DNA of 64,000 nucleotides from Ophioderma brevispina (taxonomy: Eukaryota; Echinodermata; Ophiuroidea; Amphilepidida; Ophiodermatidae). The position numbers and the translations under genes were made by a program. The notes below the pieces were generated by a model. That model had not been told where the DNA came from. It made no database searches and was given only the letters and a program-made list of their open reading frames with translations. The first letter of the stretch is position 1, and each line of letters opens with the position of its first letter. The DNA is taken from NCBI GenBank assembly GCA_023653785.1, contig JAMKCH010002867.1, positions 1-64,000 of the forward strand, read 5' to 3'. Positions 46,953 to 57,566 of this stretch are shown here, piece after piece.

Positions 46953-47335
46953 TCCAACAAACCAGGTGTGTATGGCTCCAATATTGGTGAGCACTCACTC
47001 GAGGAGGCAGACACCTTGATCCCAATGCATGTATTTGATGCGTTCAAGACTGACGGAAACATCAGAGTATAAATGTATATTCGCCAGACACGGATGTCTT
47101 CATTACCTCATGGATTTGTGTTCAACCAACAGCCTTCCAGGCGAGCTTCACTTTATCACCGGAAAACGAAAAGCGAAGCTTACAGTTAACATTCATGTAA
47201 GGTGTGCAGCAGTTGGAAGCGAAAAAATCTAGGTCTACTAGGTCTGCACGATTTTAGAGGTACTGATTGGGAGGAAAAAAGACCAGAAAAATTTGCTGGC
47301 ATATCTAAGGTGGCGTAGGTGGATAAAGCCTAGAT
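46953..47335 (+). pseudogene. Frameshifted remnant of an EEADT/SPDTDV-family gene
   Basis: In order and in shifting frames the sequence shows EEADTLIPMHVFDAF (47000-47045), SPDTDVF (47083-47105), LPGELHFITGKRKAKL (about 47126-47180), AVGSEK, and then LLGLHDF.GTDW...KFAGISK (47235-47310). I recall this motif series from a large uncharacterised protein family, repeated in many marine invertebrate and fish genomes and often near transposons. The spaced Asp residues recall PIN/FEN-type nuclease folds, which is inference. At least one stop and several frameshifts break it, so it is not functional. No name is assigned. Confidence 0.65.
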
Positions 47336-47544
47336 TCAAACTGTGATGCAATTTCAATGGGGTGTATTCCAGACAATTTTGGAGGATAGTTTCGACTAGA
47401 CAAGCATGTTAATTGTTCTTCAAAAACTTTTTGGAATGCTGTATGTGAAGAACAGCAAATGCAGCACATTGCCAAGAACTGCGCTCTGTAAATGCAGTGC
47501 CTTTGGGTTCAACACTCATTTGATTACAACGTAACAAGTCCAGA

Positions 47545-48095
47545 AGGGCTATCCTTGGACTCATCATCCATATCATCATATCATCGGTGTCGTAGACGGA
47601 ACGTCGAAAGCAGCGAGACAAATTTGTACCAGGCTGCCTTATCATTCATGAGTTGCTGGATTTCACTTGCATACAATCCAATATCTTAGCAATGACCATC
47701 AGGATAAAACTACGTTTCCTGCCACGGCTGTTTTCCTCCAGGTGGTGTTCAGAAAATCAGGTGAGAGATGGAATGCAGTGACCTGCAAACTGGAGACGTC
47801 TCTTTTTAGTGGTTTATGAGAGGAGTGGTATATCTCCATTTACCTGTTGGAAATATGATCTCTCCAGTTGAGGTTAAGTACTCTTCTAAGAGTTTTATAA
47901 ACATGCCATTGATCCTGCCACCAAGCTTTTGGGTAATGGTCAAGTCTCAGCTCCATAGAGGAGGTATACTCTCTACAATGCCCTGAAGAACTAAGTCATT
48001 CTGAATAGGTAATGGGTAACTCATGTAGTCATGTAAGCCTCTAATGGTAAGGTCAATAGCCTTATTTCTGTTTCTTGTGAGGGAATGCAAAAAAA
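47545..48095 (-). pseudogene. LINE reverse transcriptase C-terminal fragment, antisense
   Basis: On the minus strand, shifting frames give the series LLYGAET, ITQKL...NG, LRRVLNLNWRDHISN, KKRRLQFAGHC, a GR-rich block and IGLYASEIQQLMNDKAAWYKF. This order is typical of the region after the reverse transcriptase core in one large group of animal non-LTR elements. Multiple frameshifts and stops mark it as dead. It lies between the EEADT-family remnant and the right inverted arm, in opposite orientation to that remnant. Confidence 0.7.
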
Positions 48096-48399
48096 ATCAT
48101 CTTTTCGCATTTAGTCACTTGCATGCTAAAAGGATTTTTTGTCTCTAAAAGGGGGATTAAACATGAGAGTTATTAATTTTTTGCTTCACGAAAATATTAT
48201 TGATTAATTGCCTACACCGCCAATAAAGTTTACGAAATAACACAGTATGGTGAAAATAAACTTTATGTACTGAAAAGACAATCCAAGATCAAAGTGAGTA
48301 TTTCAGGATAGCTGTTTTTAAAAAATAGTTAGAATCTGTAATTGATACTGATATTTGGGTTACATTCCTTATTAACATTACATTATTAATCAAAACATT

Positions 48400-48969
48400 A
48401 AAAAAATTGTCTAGTGGTGGCCATTTTGAAATTTTCCCATGGTGGATGAGTTGGCTCCATTGACCCCCCCTATCGGCATTGCAGTGATTTGGAATTCTTC
48501 ATCATAGGAAGCAACTGACTACCATTTTAGACTGCTTTATTACTGGTATGCTGAGATATTAAAAACAAGTGTATTAGGTATGGTGGCCATTTTGAAATCC
48601 AAGATGGCGGCAAAGTTAAATTAGCTAAGGTAAGCAGTATCCCCTTACAAACATGGGTAGTACCAACAGTTTTACCTTCCACGTGGCTCAAACGCCAAGA
48701 TATAGGAAATAAACATAATTTAAACATGTGGCCATTTTGGAAATCAAAGAGCATCCAAACCAAATCAAGTTAGTTACAAGTAAGCGATGCGTTGGAATGG
48801 AATCCATGGTATCACAAAACAGGGGTATTGCCACCAATTGCGGCCATTTGAAATCCAAAATGGCGATGAAGGCGTGGTTGAAAAACATGGCACCTAAGAT
48901 TTTGAAATCAGGCACCCCAAAATTGACAAAGTAAGCTGATTACAATCAATTTTGGCACAAAAATCCCAC
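48400..48969 (-). repeat. Right arm: inverted tandem units
   Basis: This is the reverse complement of the left-arm type. GGCCATTTTGAAATCCAAGATGGC recurs near 48418, 48585, 48729 and 48842, with GGTATCACAAAACAGGGGTATTGCC between. It ends in CCCCAAAATTGACAAAGTAAGC, the terminal block also found at 42080. Confidence 0.8.
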
Positions 48970-49344
48970 AGGAAAACATAACCTAACTTTCTTATATGCT
49001 AAAAATTACAATTAAAACAGGAGTCCAGTCCAGATTATCAAAATGCAGCATTTAAATTTTCTGATTTTTTACTGAGGAAATTTATAATTTTTTTTTTGAG
49101 ACTCATGAAAAATAGGAAACTGAACGTGCAATATATTGATAGTCGCAATATTATACTTACAACATGATGAATTAGTCTCTTTCACAGGGGTTTGGACGCA
49201 TTCCTCACACAAAGGTTTGTCTATGTTTTATGTTCTGAAGCATTCTTTACCATAAGTAGGTGCGGGAGTTAGGGTTACAATACCCTCAATCAGTTTTGAT
49301 CATAGTAAACTTATAATTTGTGAGGTGAATATGAGCACCATTAA

Positions 49345-49702
49345 AGGCACTATCAGTGATTTGCTAAATTAGAAAATCGATAATATCATAAAAAATCATA
49401 TTTTTGCACGTCTCTAACAAGTATAGGTATCCCAACATACCCAGCAAATGGTAGGACCAGAAACAACCTAATAATGTCAAAATCGGAAATTTTAGTCATT
49501 ACTGTCTGTACGGACACTTACCGCAACACGCAATTGAATGGAGATTCGTATCTTTGAACTCTGCAGTTTTCTTCCTTTTCTCTCAATTCTTCAGTTGGAA
49601 AAAATAACTATGAGAATTCTACAGACTTATCCTTCATTTTTAAGCTATTCCTGTAAATTTCAATTATATTGGGCTCTTTTGGACAAATCACTGATAGTGT
49701 AT
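49345..49702 (-). mobile_element. TM1 MITE, copy in reverse orientation
   Basis: The 358-bp element reads AGGCACTATCAGTGATT at its left end after TTAA (49341-49344) and CACTGATAGTGTAT before TTAA (49703-49706). The interior is the reverse complement of the other copies: CCTAATAATGTC, CGGACACTTACCGCAAC and TACAGACTTATCCTTC. The 71-codon ORF over it is spurious. Confidence 0.85.
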
Positions 49703-50002
49703 TTAATGTCTTATATGATTGATAATCTTATGGATTTGGGAAACATCATTTAAAAGGTGATTTAGTCCCACTTTGCAGTGTCAAATAGGCAGGGCTCATA
49801 ACATTGCAGATTAATATCAATATTCTGATCACAGAGAAATGCATTGTGAAATTACCTCATTGCAAGGTTATACAGATGATCAATTAATAGCCTTATGTGT
49901 CATCTGCTTCCTTTTCCAAAACCAAACATAGAGCAGACTGGGCAAATACACTTTTTTTTAAAATACTCTTCAGCATAGGAGTAAAAGCCTAACAATTCCC
50001 CC
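49703..50002. other. Non-coding spacer
   Basis: AT-rich sequence between the TM1 copy and the hAT-type element; nothing recognised. Confidence 0.4.
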
Positions 50003-50235
50003 CAGGGATGTAGCTACAGTGGGCGGTGGTGAGCGGCAGAGCCCACCACTCAGCTTCAGAGCCCACCACTAAACACCAATTTTAACTCTGGAGCCCACCA
50101 CTCAAAGAGCAAAAAATGCACAATTTTAAAATCATTTTATGCACATTTTGACAATTTAAGGCATAACATTGTAAAATAAGTCAAATTTTCATCAAATAAC
50201 ACTCACCACTAATAATGAGCTAGCTACAACCCCTG
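50003..50235. mobile_element. Short hAT-type element, 233 bp
   Basis: It starts CAGGGATGTAGCTACAGTGG and ends GAGCTAGCTACAACCCCTG, a good inverted repeat with hAT-like CAGGG ends and the GTAGCTA word common to such elements. GAGCCCACCACT recurs three times inside the left half. Flanks ATTCCCCC and ATTACAAA match only at the start, so the 8-bp duplication is decayed. Confidence 0.6.
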
Positions 50236-50471
50236 ATTACAAAGAACCTATTTGATACTGATCAAAGTATAGGGCAGGCAGTGTGTTAGTTTATCTGAAA
50301 ATCTCTGAATCTAGAAGATGTGTCACACACTGCCTGCCTGAGCTGACTATAGCTAAAGCTGATGCAATGCCCCAGCAGGGCTGGACAAGCAGCAAATGCC
50401 AGGAATACAAAGCTATCAGGCACATGTCTTTACAATGGGCTCTCTATATTCAGTTTAGTCTCAAGGTGTGG

Positions 50472-50543
50472 GCCAGTATGGTCCACTGGTTATGATAATC
50501 CCTTTTGGTGTTGAAGGGCACCAGTTCAAACCCCAGTAGGGGT
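50472..50543 (+). ncRNA. tRNA-like unit (SINE head or pseudo-tRNA)
   Basis: TGGTCCACTGG (50479-50489) fits the A-box consensus TRGYNNANNNG exactly. GTTCAAACC (50524-50532) fits the B-box consensus GWTCRANNC exactly. Spacing is normal for a tRNA-type Pol III promoter. Acceptor pairing is poor, so a tRNA-derived SINE is likelier than a functional tRNA. The sequence up to about 50600 may be its body. Confidence 0.55.
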
Positions 50544-50599
50544 AATTCCTGAGATTAAGGAACCGGGTCCATTATTATGCCAGGAGAGGTGGAGGATTT

Positions 50600-51220
50600 C
50601 ATTTTTTTTAGCAAAAACTTGCATCCTTTCGCTTCTGTTAAAAAAATGTGAATTATCGCCTGATTGTACAATATCCATTTAAAAGTCGTATTTGCCTCTT
50701 CAAAATTTTCATGTTACCTCTCTCACAATTTGTTCCATGATTCACCCTTGACTCCATTCCCTTCCTAGCATAAATAATGACCCTCACCTCAGGTACTAAG
50801 TTTGGAGTTAACTTCTTTAAGAACAAATTGATAAAACTGGGGTTACACACTACCAAGGATTCAATGGAAGTAGCCAACAAACCACAAAAATATCCCATCT
50901 TTGGGAATCAATGACAGTCCCATGTGCATGATTTTTTCCCTAAGGATTTCAATGCCCTTGTTAGAAACCAAAAAGTAGTGAAAAGAGGACATGAAGAATT
51001 ATCCTTAACATGATTATTATAAAAGATAGTACTTCTGTGATTACTTCTTTTTTGGAAGTGTCAAAAATGAATTATCAAACGGTTTAAATTCATAATCCAA
51101 CAAATTCCAAACCAAGTTAAAAAGGGTTTAAATATTCAAATATAAAAAAAGAGTACAAAAATATAATTTGTTACTACAAAAATAAGTGAACCTTTCAAAT
51201 CTACAAATTTTAAAAATATA
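50600..51220. other. AT-rich non-coding stretch
   Basis: An 81-codon minus-strand ORF (50653-50898) has no recognised motif. The remainder is A-rich. Confidence 0.4.
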
Positions 51221-51224
51221 TTAA

Positions 51225-51998
51225 AGGTCCATGGACATGCTTTAAACATACTTTATAATTACACCAAACATGGTCATCATAAGTATGTATTGTATCAAGT
51301 AAAAATTCTGCATGAAACAGTAATTGAGAAACCGTATATTTGATAAAAATGGGCATATATCATGGTTTTGGACAAGCTTTCAAAGGAAATTTCAAAATTG
51401 AAAGTGATTACGCGCCGACAAGAGTGACAGAAGTGAACGTTCGAGTACCAAATACGCGATACGCGATACGCGTCATGATCGTCATTGTGGAACGGACGTG
51501 CGCGGGGCCCGGTTTTCGTGCATACGATACACAGTTGACTTCTCGTGATATGCGTGGCACGAGTTGTATCATACGGCATAATTTTTCTTGATTTGGGCCT
51601 TAAAATTACGATAATAATGCGATGTATTGTCGACGGGTGCACCAGCGGCGACCGTACCTACAAGGAGAACAAAACAGGAATAGCTTATTCAAGTTCCCAC
51701 GAAAGAAAAACGACAGGAGAGATTCTGGAGTGGCGGTGCGGTTCGCCCACGTGTGAGCTTTGTTTAGAACTTTTACTCTGACGTCTTAAACGGTGTAAAT
51801 CCAACTCCGGCATCGTGATACGCGTTCGCGAAAACAGGAGAAGGCCCTGTCAGTTTTGGGTATATTTATCCCTTGAAATTAACACTTTCACGATTTCACT
51901 TTTAAAATCTGGTTGGATATGATACAGGATAACTGTTAAGGTAACAACGAAAATTGTAAGCTATTAAGAAATGTCTACTCTGCCGTGTCCATGGACCT
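51225..51998. mobile_element. TTAA-target TIR element with CpG-rich core, 774 bp
   Basis: It begins AGGTCCATGGACATGC after TTAA (51221-51224) and ends CGTGTCCATGGACCT before TTAA (51999-52002). The terminal inverted repeat is near-perfect, suggesting a younger insertion than TM1. The centre (51410-51560) is markedly rich in CpG, with a GATACGC tandem. A frame inside (51545-51781) contains MRCIVDGCTSGDRTYK. A Cys-x4-Cys start is loosely reminiscent of THAP zinc fingers, which occur in some transposases, but the rest does not fit and I do not call it. Confidence 0.8.
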
Positions 51999-52002
51999 TT
52001 AA

Positions 52003-52539
52003 CGAGACCAATAGCAATTAACAATCAATTTATTGCAACAAAGTGTTATAAATAGCCTCCATTTTCCATGATTAATCATATAGGGCGGTCATATTTTTTT
52101 TCAAAAATTTTTGTTTGCTAAATTACTACTCCATTTGTTTGTGCCACATAGTTTTGGGTTATTTTTGTTGAATTATTTTGTTTAGATGTATCACCACATA
52201 TTCTATTACTTCATCGAATGCAACTGTTAGATAAGACAGGAAAATAAAACTAAGCCAATAATAATCTTTCATATCATACAGGAAACAGGAATGTTTCAAG
52301 CTCGCTTTCCATGTTTTACCCATGTCATATTAATATCATGAAATTTGTGTTATGTGTGCATGCACATAAAAAGTTTTATAACCAGATTGCACAATACATG
52401 GAAAATGCCAGCAGTAACATATACCCAACTGACATTTTTCACATTGTCCACAATTCCTCACACATATATCAATTTCATACCATATGTAATACGCCCTCTG
52501 GACCTCCGCAAGGGTTTTTCCTCGGGACACATTAGGGGC
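52003..52539. other. Non-coding stretch
   Basis: Overlapping ORFs of 74-82 codons on both strands near 52311-52593 share the same bases and show no motif. Confidence 0.4.
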
Positions 52540-52626
52540 CCTAAGGCGGGCCCCTGGATACCACTCGCTATTATTATTCATGCTACGCGCTGATGGGGGG
52601 GTGCCATATCCACTAGCTACGCCACT
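52540..52626 (-). mobile_element. hAT-type element end (truncated)
   Basis: The right end CACTAGCTACGCCACTG reads on the minus strand as CAGTGGCGTAGCTAGTG, a very common hAT-type terminus in animal genomes. It is followed inward by a run of G/C (CACCCCCCCAT). The other end was not found, so this is a fragment or its partner is decayed. Confidence 0.5.
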
Positions 52627-53037
52627 GCGCTCATGTCAGTACACATGTGCATTACGACGATGCACCATGAAGTGATGCATATGGCATACTATTTGGGCTA
52701 TGCTCAAGGAATTGTGGGAAGTATTGAATGGTCAGTGGGAAGTATTGAATGTTGCATTATGGGCCACAGGAAGCCAAAGCTGAATATATTCAATTTTTGA
52801 ACCAAATTCAACATTCATAAGACCATATTCACTGGATTTTTTGGAGTTATAAGCATTGCAAGAAGATGTGTAAATATCCCAAAGCAACCATAAGTGGGGG
52901 AGGGGGGATTTCAAATGCCTATACCTACTATATTTCTCATCAAGTTTGTTATTTTCAAGCACCAGTTAAATTACTAGAGTCAATAATTAGGTTTTAATTA
53001 AAGCTATAAGAAAGTAGAATATATAAGGCACATAGGT
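52627..53037. other. Non-coding stretch with short direct repeat
   Basis: GTGGGAAGTATTGAATG occurs twice in tandem near 52713-52752. Nothing else recognised. Confidence 0.4.
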
Positions 53038-53192
53038 GTCTGGAAGAGGAGGTATAGTGTTCCTCCCAGAATGCAATTCTTCCAATACAATATTTTCACT
53101 GGTTGTCACATGAATTTATAGTGACAAAAGTACTTAAATTGCCAAATTGATAAATTGCATGCTGGCAGAACATTATACCTCCTCTTGATGTC
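53038..53192. repeat. Palindromic element, ~155 bp
   Basis: AAGAGGAGGTATAGTGTTC on the left pairs with GAACATTATACCTCCTCTT on the right. Pairing continues inward through CCAG.ATGCAATT. The AT-rich loop is ~60 bp. Probably a small foldback MITE; no clear target duplication. Confidence 0.6.
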
Positions 53193-53435
53193 TGGTATGA
53201 AACAAAGTTTCATCAAAATTGTCTGAACTCCAGTATAGAAACAGACCTTATTCCTCAGAAGAAAGTTAGCACAATCCAGCTGCAAGATGCTCCAATATTG
53301 TTCTTTAATCCAAGATCAGAGACTGAATGTTTTTCTCATGTAGATCATCTGATCTAAATTCTACACTTGGATAGGGAGAAGTAGGAGAGGTATTCTATGC
53401 GAACTACTGCATCCCATCAAGTACACACAAATCAC

Positions 53436-53701
53436 GGCTGGTATTCTGAAAGGGAGTCTTAGACCTGGGTTATACAGGGTTTTAGTCCTACAGGAGTGGA
53501 CCTTTTTTCCTTTCAAATACTGTGAAAGTTAAATGTAACGGATAAGAAAATTCCTTGTGTCCACAACAGCCCATCTATGAGGAATTTTCTCTCACCGTTA
53601 CCCAAAGCACCTTTTAGTGTATGTTTGAAGAAAAAAGGGTCCATCAGTAGACATAACCTGGTTAAACCGGTGTAATTAGACCTCCCTTTCAAATCCCAGC
53701 C
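53436..53701. mobile_element. Palindromic foldback element, 266 bp
   Basis: The left end GGCTGGTATTCTGAAAGGGAG pairs with CTCCCTTTCAAATCCCAGCC on the right. The arms pair imperfectly over about 115 bp, through GGACC.TTTTTTC and GTAACGG..AGAAAATTCC. Almost the whole element is inverted repeat with a very short loop, so transcripts would form a long hairpin. Confidence 0.7.
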
Positions 53702-55806
53702 ACATTAATGCAATATGAAAAATGAGGGAAAGCCATTTCAAACATGCCTTTTGTATTTCTTAGGTTATCACCATGCTGGGTATTTTTTTCTGTTTTGTTC
53801 AATCTTATCAAACATTACATGGTTTTGAGAAATTTAGCATTATATTTTAATAATTAAACCACAGCAAAATCCCATCATATATATATTCAAATCAATTTTT
53901 GAAATGGTCCTAAAACCAATAAAATTTGTCCAATCTGCTGTTGGATTATATAGCCAACATAATCCCTAATGTATATGGGGGAATTTACTACAAAAAAAAA
54001 AAAAGTTACATAAGAGTGACCGTTGCTGTTATCCGGGCCATATTTAGGCTGTTAAATAAATTATATAGCAATGTCCCCTTTTTAAAACCCTATTTGGTAC
54101 AAAATGAGTAAATTTCCTCTTTTTTAAGGTGGCAAATTTGATAGTTACATGGATCCAAAATGTTAAGTTTTGGCATTTAAAAAAATGCATTGGTTGCCAG
54201 GGGTCCATTTTTTCTGTTATAAAGTGCTCTGTGACTCAGGGGATGGCGGGGCCAAGCAAACTCCCATTTCAGACGTCGCCATTGGGTTTAACACATAAAA
54301 GCGAAATCTTGACGACAAATTCTGATTTTTTTTATATGTTGTCAAGATATTTTCTTATTCCAACCTTGGAGTTGAAGAATCAACTCCACTGGAGGGTTTT
54401 GTTTTCTTGAATTTTTTTGTATTAAAACGAACAAGGATGAGTCATATGTAGGTCTTGGGAACAAAACCCGAGACCAACCCACACAAAGCACCCAATTGGT
54501 TTGTGTTTTGCACCTCCTCCGTATTTCTGTAATTTCCTTTGACATTTTGGTGAATTGCTATATGAATGAGGCTTGGCCGCCAACCGCCGCCTGATTGGGA
54601 CTTTGACGTTTTAGATTCCAATCAATAAAATGCCCCAGATATCACAAGCTTCCAACCGATTCAAACGAAATTTTGGCTTCTTCAGACGTTATAGAGCTTT
54701 TAAATTTCTGCTTATTTTTTTTCTGCTTAATTTTTTTCTAGAAAGCGCACAAAATTATGCAAATCTATCCCCCCCCCCCTTTTCTTTTTAGAAAGAAAAA
54801 TATATATTTATTGGGCAAAAATTATCAATTTTAGGCAAAACTTGGTACAAATCTGAACTTGGAATACTTTACCAAAAATTAAATCACTTTTTTCCCCAAA
54901 ACAATTACTTCCCCCCACCAAAAATACAATTTAGGGCCAAAATTGTTGACAAATCTTTGGAATTGTTGGAAAAAATAACTTTACCAAAAAAAAAACCTCA
55001 CTTTTTCGTCCCCAAAAAAAAAAAAAAATTAATTCCTCAAAAATCACCCCCACCACTGAAATTGCTCTCCTAACTGTAGCAAACAAATAGCAAAATAGTT
55101 GAAACTAAAATTGGCAAGGAATGATCCCTAAATAGCAAAATATAACCCAGTAAGCAATACATGCAAAATTTGGGGGAAACTAAAAAAATGGGGAAAGTCG
55201 GGAAGGCATTAACAACATGCAAAATTTAAGAAAAAATACCAAAAGAAAGTCTCTATCTACAGGAAAGTTTGCCAAACATTCTACATTGGGTTTGTTTTTG
55301 AAACCACCCCCTTCCCAAGTTATTCCCAATATGGGCAAAAGTGAACTCTTAACCACCGTAGGCCGTCTCAAGTTGTTGCTTGTTGGCTAACGCTTTGAGT
55401 GCCGACTGCAATCCGTCGCGAAGCTCTAATAAAAGTGGTGAATGTCGGTGACATGGGATGCAATGATGTACAATCTGGTGCCTACTCTTGATCATTTTAA
55501 GCTCCACAGTGTGTAAGTTGAAGTAGCAGTATAGCCATCCAAGGATTGGATTGTGTAGATAAAGTTTTCCTTTTTTGCAAAATGCAAAATACAGCAGAAA
55601 GAAACATTAAAAATTATTAAACTGATTGAACAAATTCAAAAGAAACATTTGGACATTTTAAAAAGGACTAAAATTGAACTAGTTTTCCCCTCTTAAAATC
55701 TCAACAAACTCTGACACCCTGCAGGCCAGAATTGTGTGTGGGGGGTGGGTCTTAACAGGGGAATAAGTAGCGGGGAGGGGACTAAAAATTATACAAAAAC
55801 AGGGCT

Positions 55807-55850
<44 letters not shown>

Positions 55851-57419
55851 TTTTTTTTTTTTTTTTAATTAAACAAGCTTGCTCAGAAAAAGCTGGAGCT
55901 TCAGCCCCCCCCCCCAATCCACCCTGGACAGACCACTGCCTGAGCAGGGTGCCAAATAACCGAAGGCACCGAGAAATGCCGTGGTGCCCCCTACCAGTGC
56001 CTGCTGCCCTAGAAGTTATCCTATTGTTTTGCTTATTCTTTTACATGTAATTGCCTTCTAAATTGATGTGCCCTTCAATAAAACTGCCTTGAAAATGGTG
56101 TGCCCTTCAGAATCCTTATTTGTGCACATGTGCTGAGCATCTGGTTGAAGTCGGTTTGCAGGATCAGTGAGCATGGCAAGACACATTTCAAGTAGCCCAG
56201 GTTCTATAGATGAGGTTGACATCAATGTTTACAAATACAGTTCGTTACCTGGTCTACGGACATGTTAGAGGTGCGACGAATATGCCCAACAGTACAGCAT
56301 TCAATAGCCTTAGCACACCTGATTGAGCGCGAATTTTAAAAGCCAAAGCCTGCAGTGGTCTCACGCATACTGAAGGGCAGTGGCCTTTGTTTTTTGCCCG
56401 GCATTTGACGTCCCATAGGTCACCTCATCTATACAGAGAAGGGGAGGGTAGAATTGACTTAAGATCCCCTTGCATGCCTCTGCAGGAATTACACTGGAAT
56501 AAAAGTTTTCCAAAATCAAACACAAATTTGTGTCTTTTGTAAAGTAATCAAACTCATGTTCTGCACATGATGTGACATTTGTTAATGTTTGTGGAACCCC
56601 CCCCCCCCACCCCCATTTTGGGAACTGGAGATAAAGTCTGCAAAACTGAGGGGCAAAAAGGCCCCTATACTTTCATAAGGAAATTTCTGGGTTTTTTTTG
56701 CCAACTGTTTCAAATAAAAAATATATAAATACCACAACTTAGTAACCATGCTTGCTAATGGCTCCGGTGAAGATGTGACCGAATTAGATCAGGAAAGGTT
56801 CTGAAGAATTTATCACCCAGATTTTATGTGGTCGTCATAGAAACTACTGTAATATTTTGCCTGCCTGAAAAACAGCGGCATCTGAATGTCACATGTGACA
56901 TCATAGGTCACATCATCTATACATTCATTAATTTGTTCATCAGATTATAGATGCAGGAACATGACCTAAGCACAAAAAAAGTTTTTTCCTTGGTGAAAAT
57001 CAAATCAATTGTTCAAGAAACATACAAAAAACAGGAATAAAAGCAAAAGACACTTCTTTTTACGAAAGCAAATCCACACAAACTGTCAACGGTAAAAAAG
57101 AAGCAAAACAAAAACAAAAGTCAGATGAACATAAAGTGTGCAGTTAACAGAATCGGCTACATGTAACATAACAAAAAAAGCTACACAAATCAGAAGTAAC
57201 TATCACAGGCCTTTTATTAAAATCACTTGGATCGTTTTATATCCTTCCAAGTTTCCATTGTGGACAATACTGGTAGGGAGACAGGAGTTATCATTCTTTG
57301 GTACATGCCATGCCAACATTTGAATGCAGGTTAACCACCACATTGACGTAAATGTTCAAAAAATCACAGGTTATATGGGTTGTCAGTGATTTCGTGTGAT
57401 TAATAATTTGTGGACAGAA
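53702..57419. other. Non-coding stretch with homopolymers
   Basis: It holds a decayed ~120-bp tandem at 54820-55030 (TTTACCAAAAA...CACTTTTT..CCCCAAAA units), a poly-T block at 55808-55867 and a poly-C block near 56599. The word ATAGGTCAC.TCATCTATA occurs near 56422 and 56909, with an inverted relative near 56193. The 104-codon ORF at 55736-56050 reads through the poly-T and is compositional. Confidence 0.45.
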
Positions 57420-57566
57420 ACGAAAACAAGCGGGCGTGGACTGCGTGAGCCAGAGTGAACATCGCAACTCCAGATCGTTAATGCGTAATTGGTCCAAAGT
57501 ATTCCGGATCCTCGCGTAGCGTGGTGCACTTCTTACATGTGGTGGTGTATCTTCAGTTATGTCCAA
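57420..57566 (-). pseudogene. Protein-like fragment, possibly HARBI1/Harbinger-related
   Basis: The minus-strand frame beginning at 57566 reads PRYARIRNTLDQLRINDLELR and then SLWLTQSTPACFRFC. The spacing of R-x-R-x-x-L-D-x-L and D-x-E-L-R, followed by a hydrophobic helix, loosely resembles the region before the catalytic domain of Harbinger-type nucleases. No catalytic residues are present and the match is impressionistic. It could be chance or another gene fragment. Confidence 0.2.

Larger units (their letters stand above)
42053..48969. mobile_element. 6.9-kb element with ~600-bp inverted arms made of tandem repeats
   Basis: The left terminus GGGATTCTCGCAAAATTGATT...ACTTTGTCAATTTTGGGG is matched in reverse complement at 48900-48969, including the TGATTTCAAAA..TTAGGTGC block. 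Both arms then run into ~150-bp tandem units containing CAAAATGG.CGCCATTTT and AATACCCATGTTTGTGATAC. Long tandem-repeat TIRs are known from large DNA transposons such as Polintons, but this unit is much shorter and I see none of their genes. Inside are a broken gene, a LINE fragment and a CCATGG-rich insertion. No target duplication was fixed. Confidence 0.65.

Noticed and set aside
42053..48969. Polinton/Maverick identity
   Set aside because: Long repeat-containing TIRs fit, but the size is less than half of usual, and no polymerase, integrase, ATPase or capsid-type frame was recognised.
55736..56050. 104-codon ORF with a run of Phe
   Set aside because: The centre is a poly-T block, so the frame is an artefact of the homopolymer.
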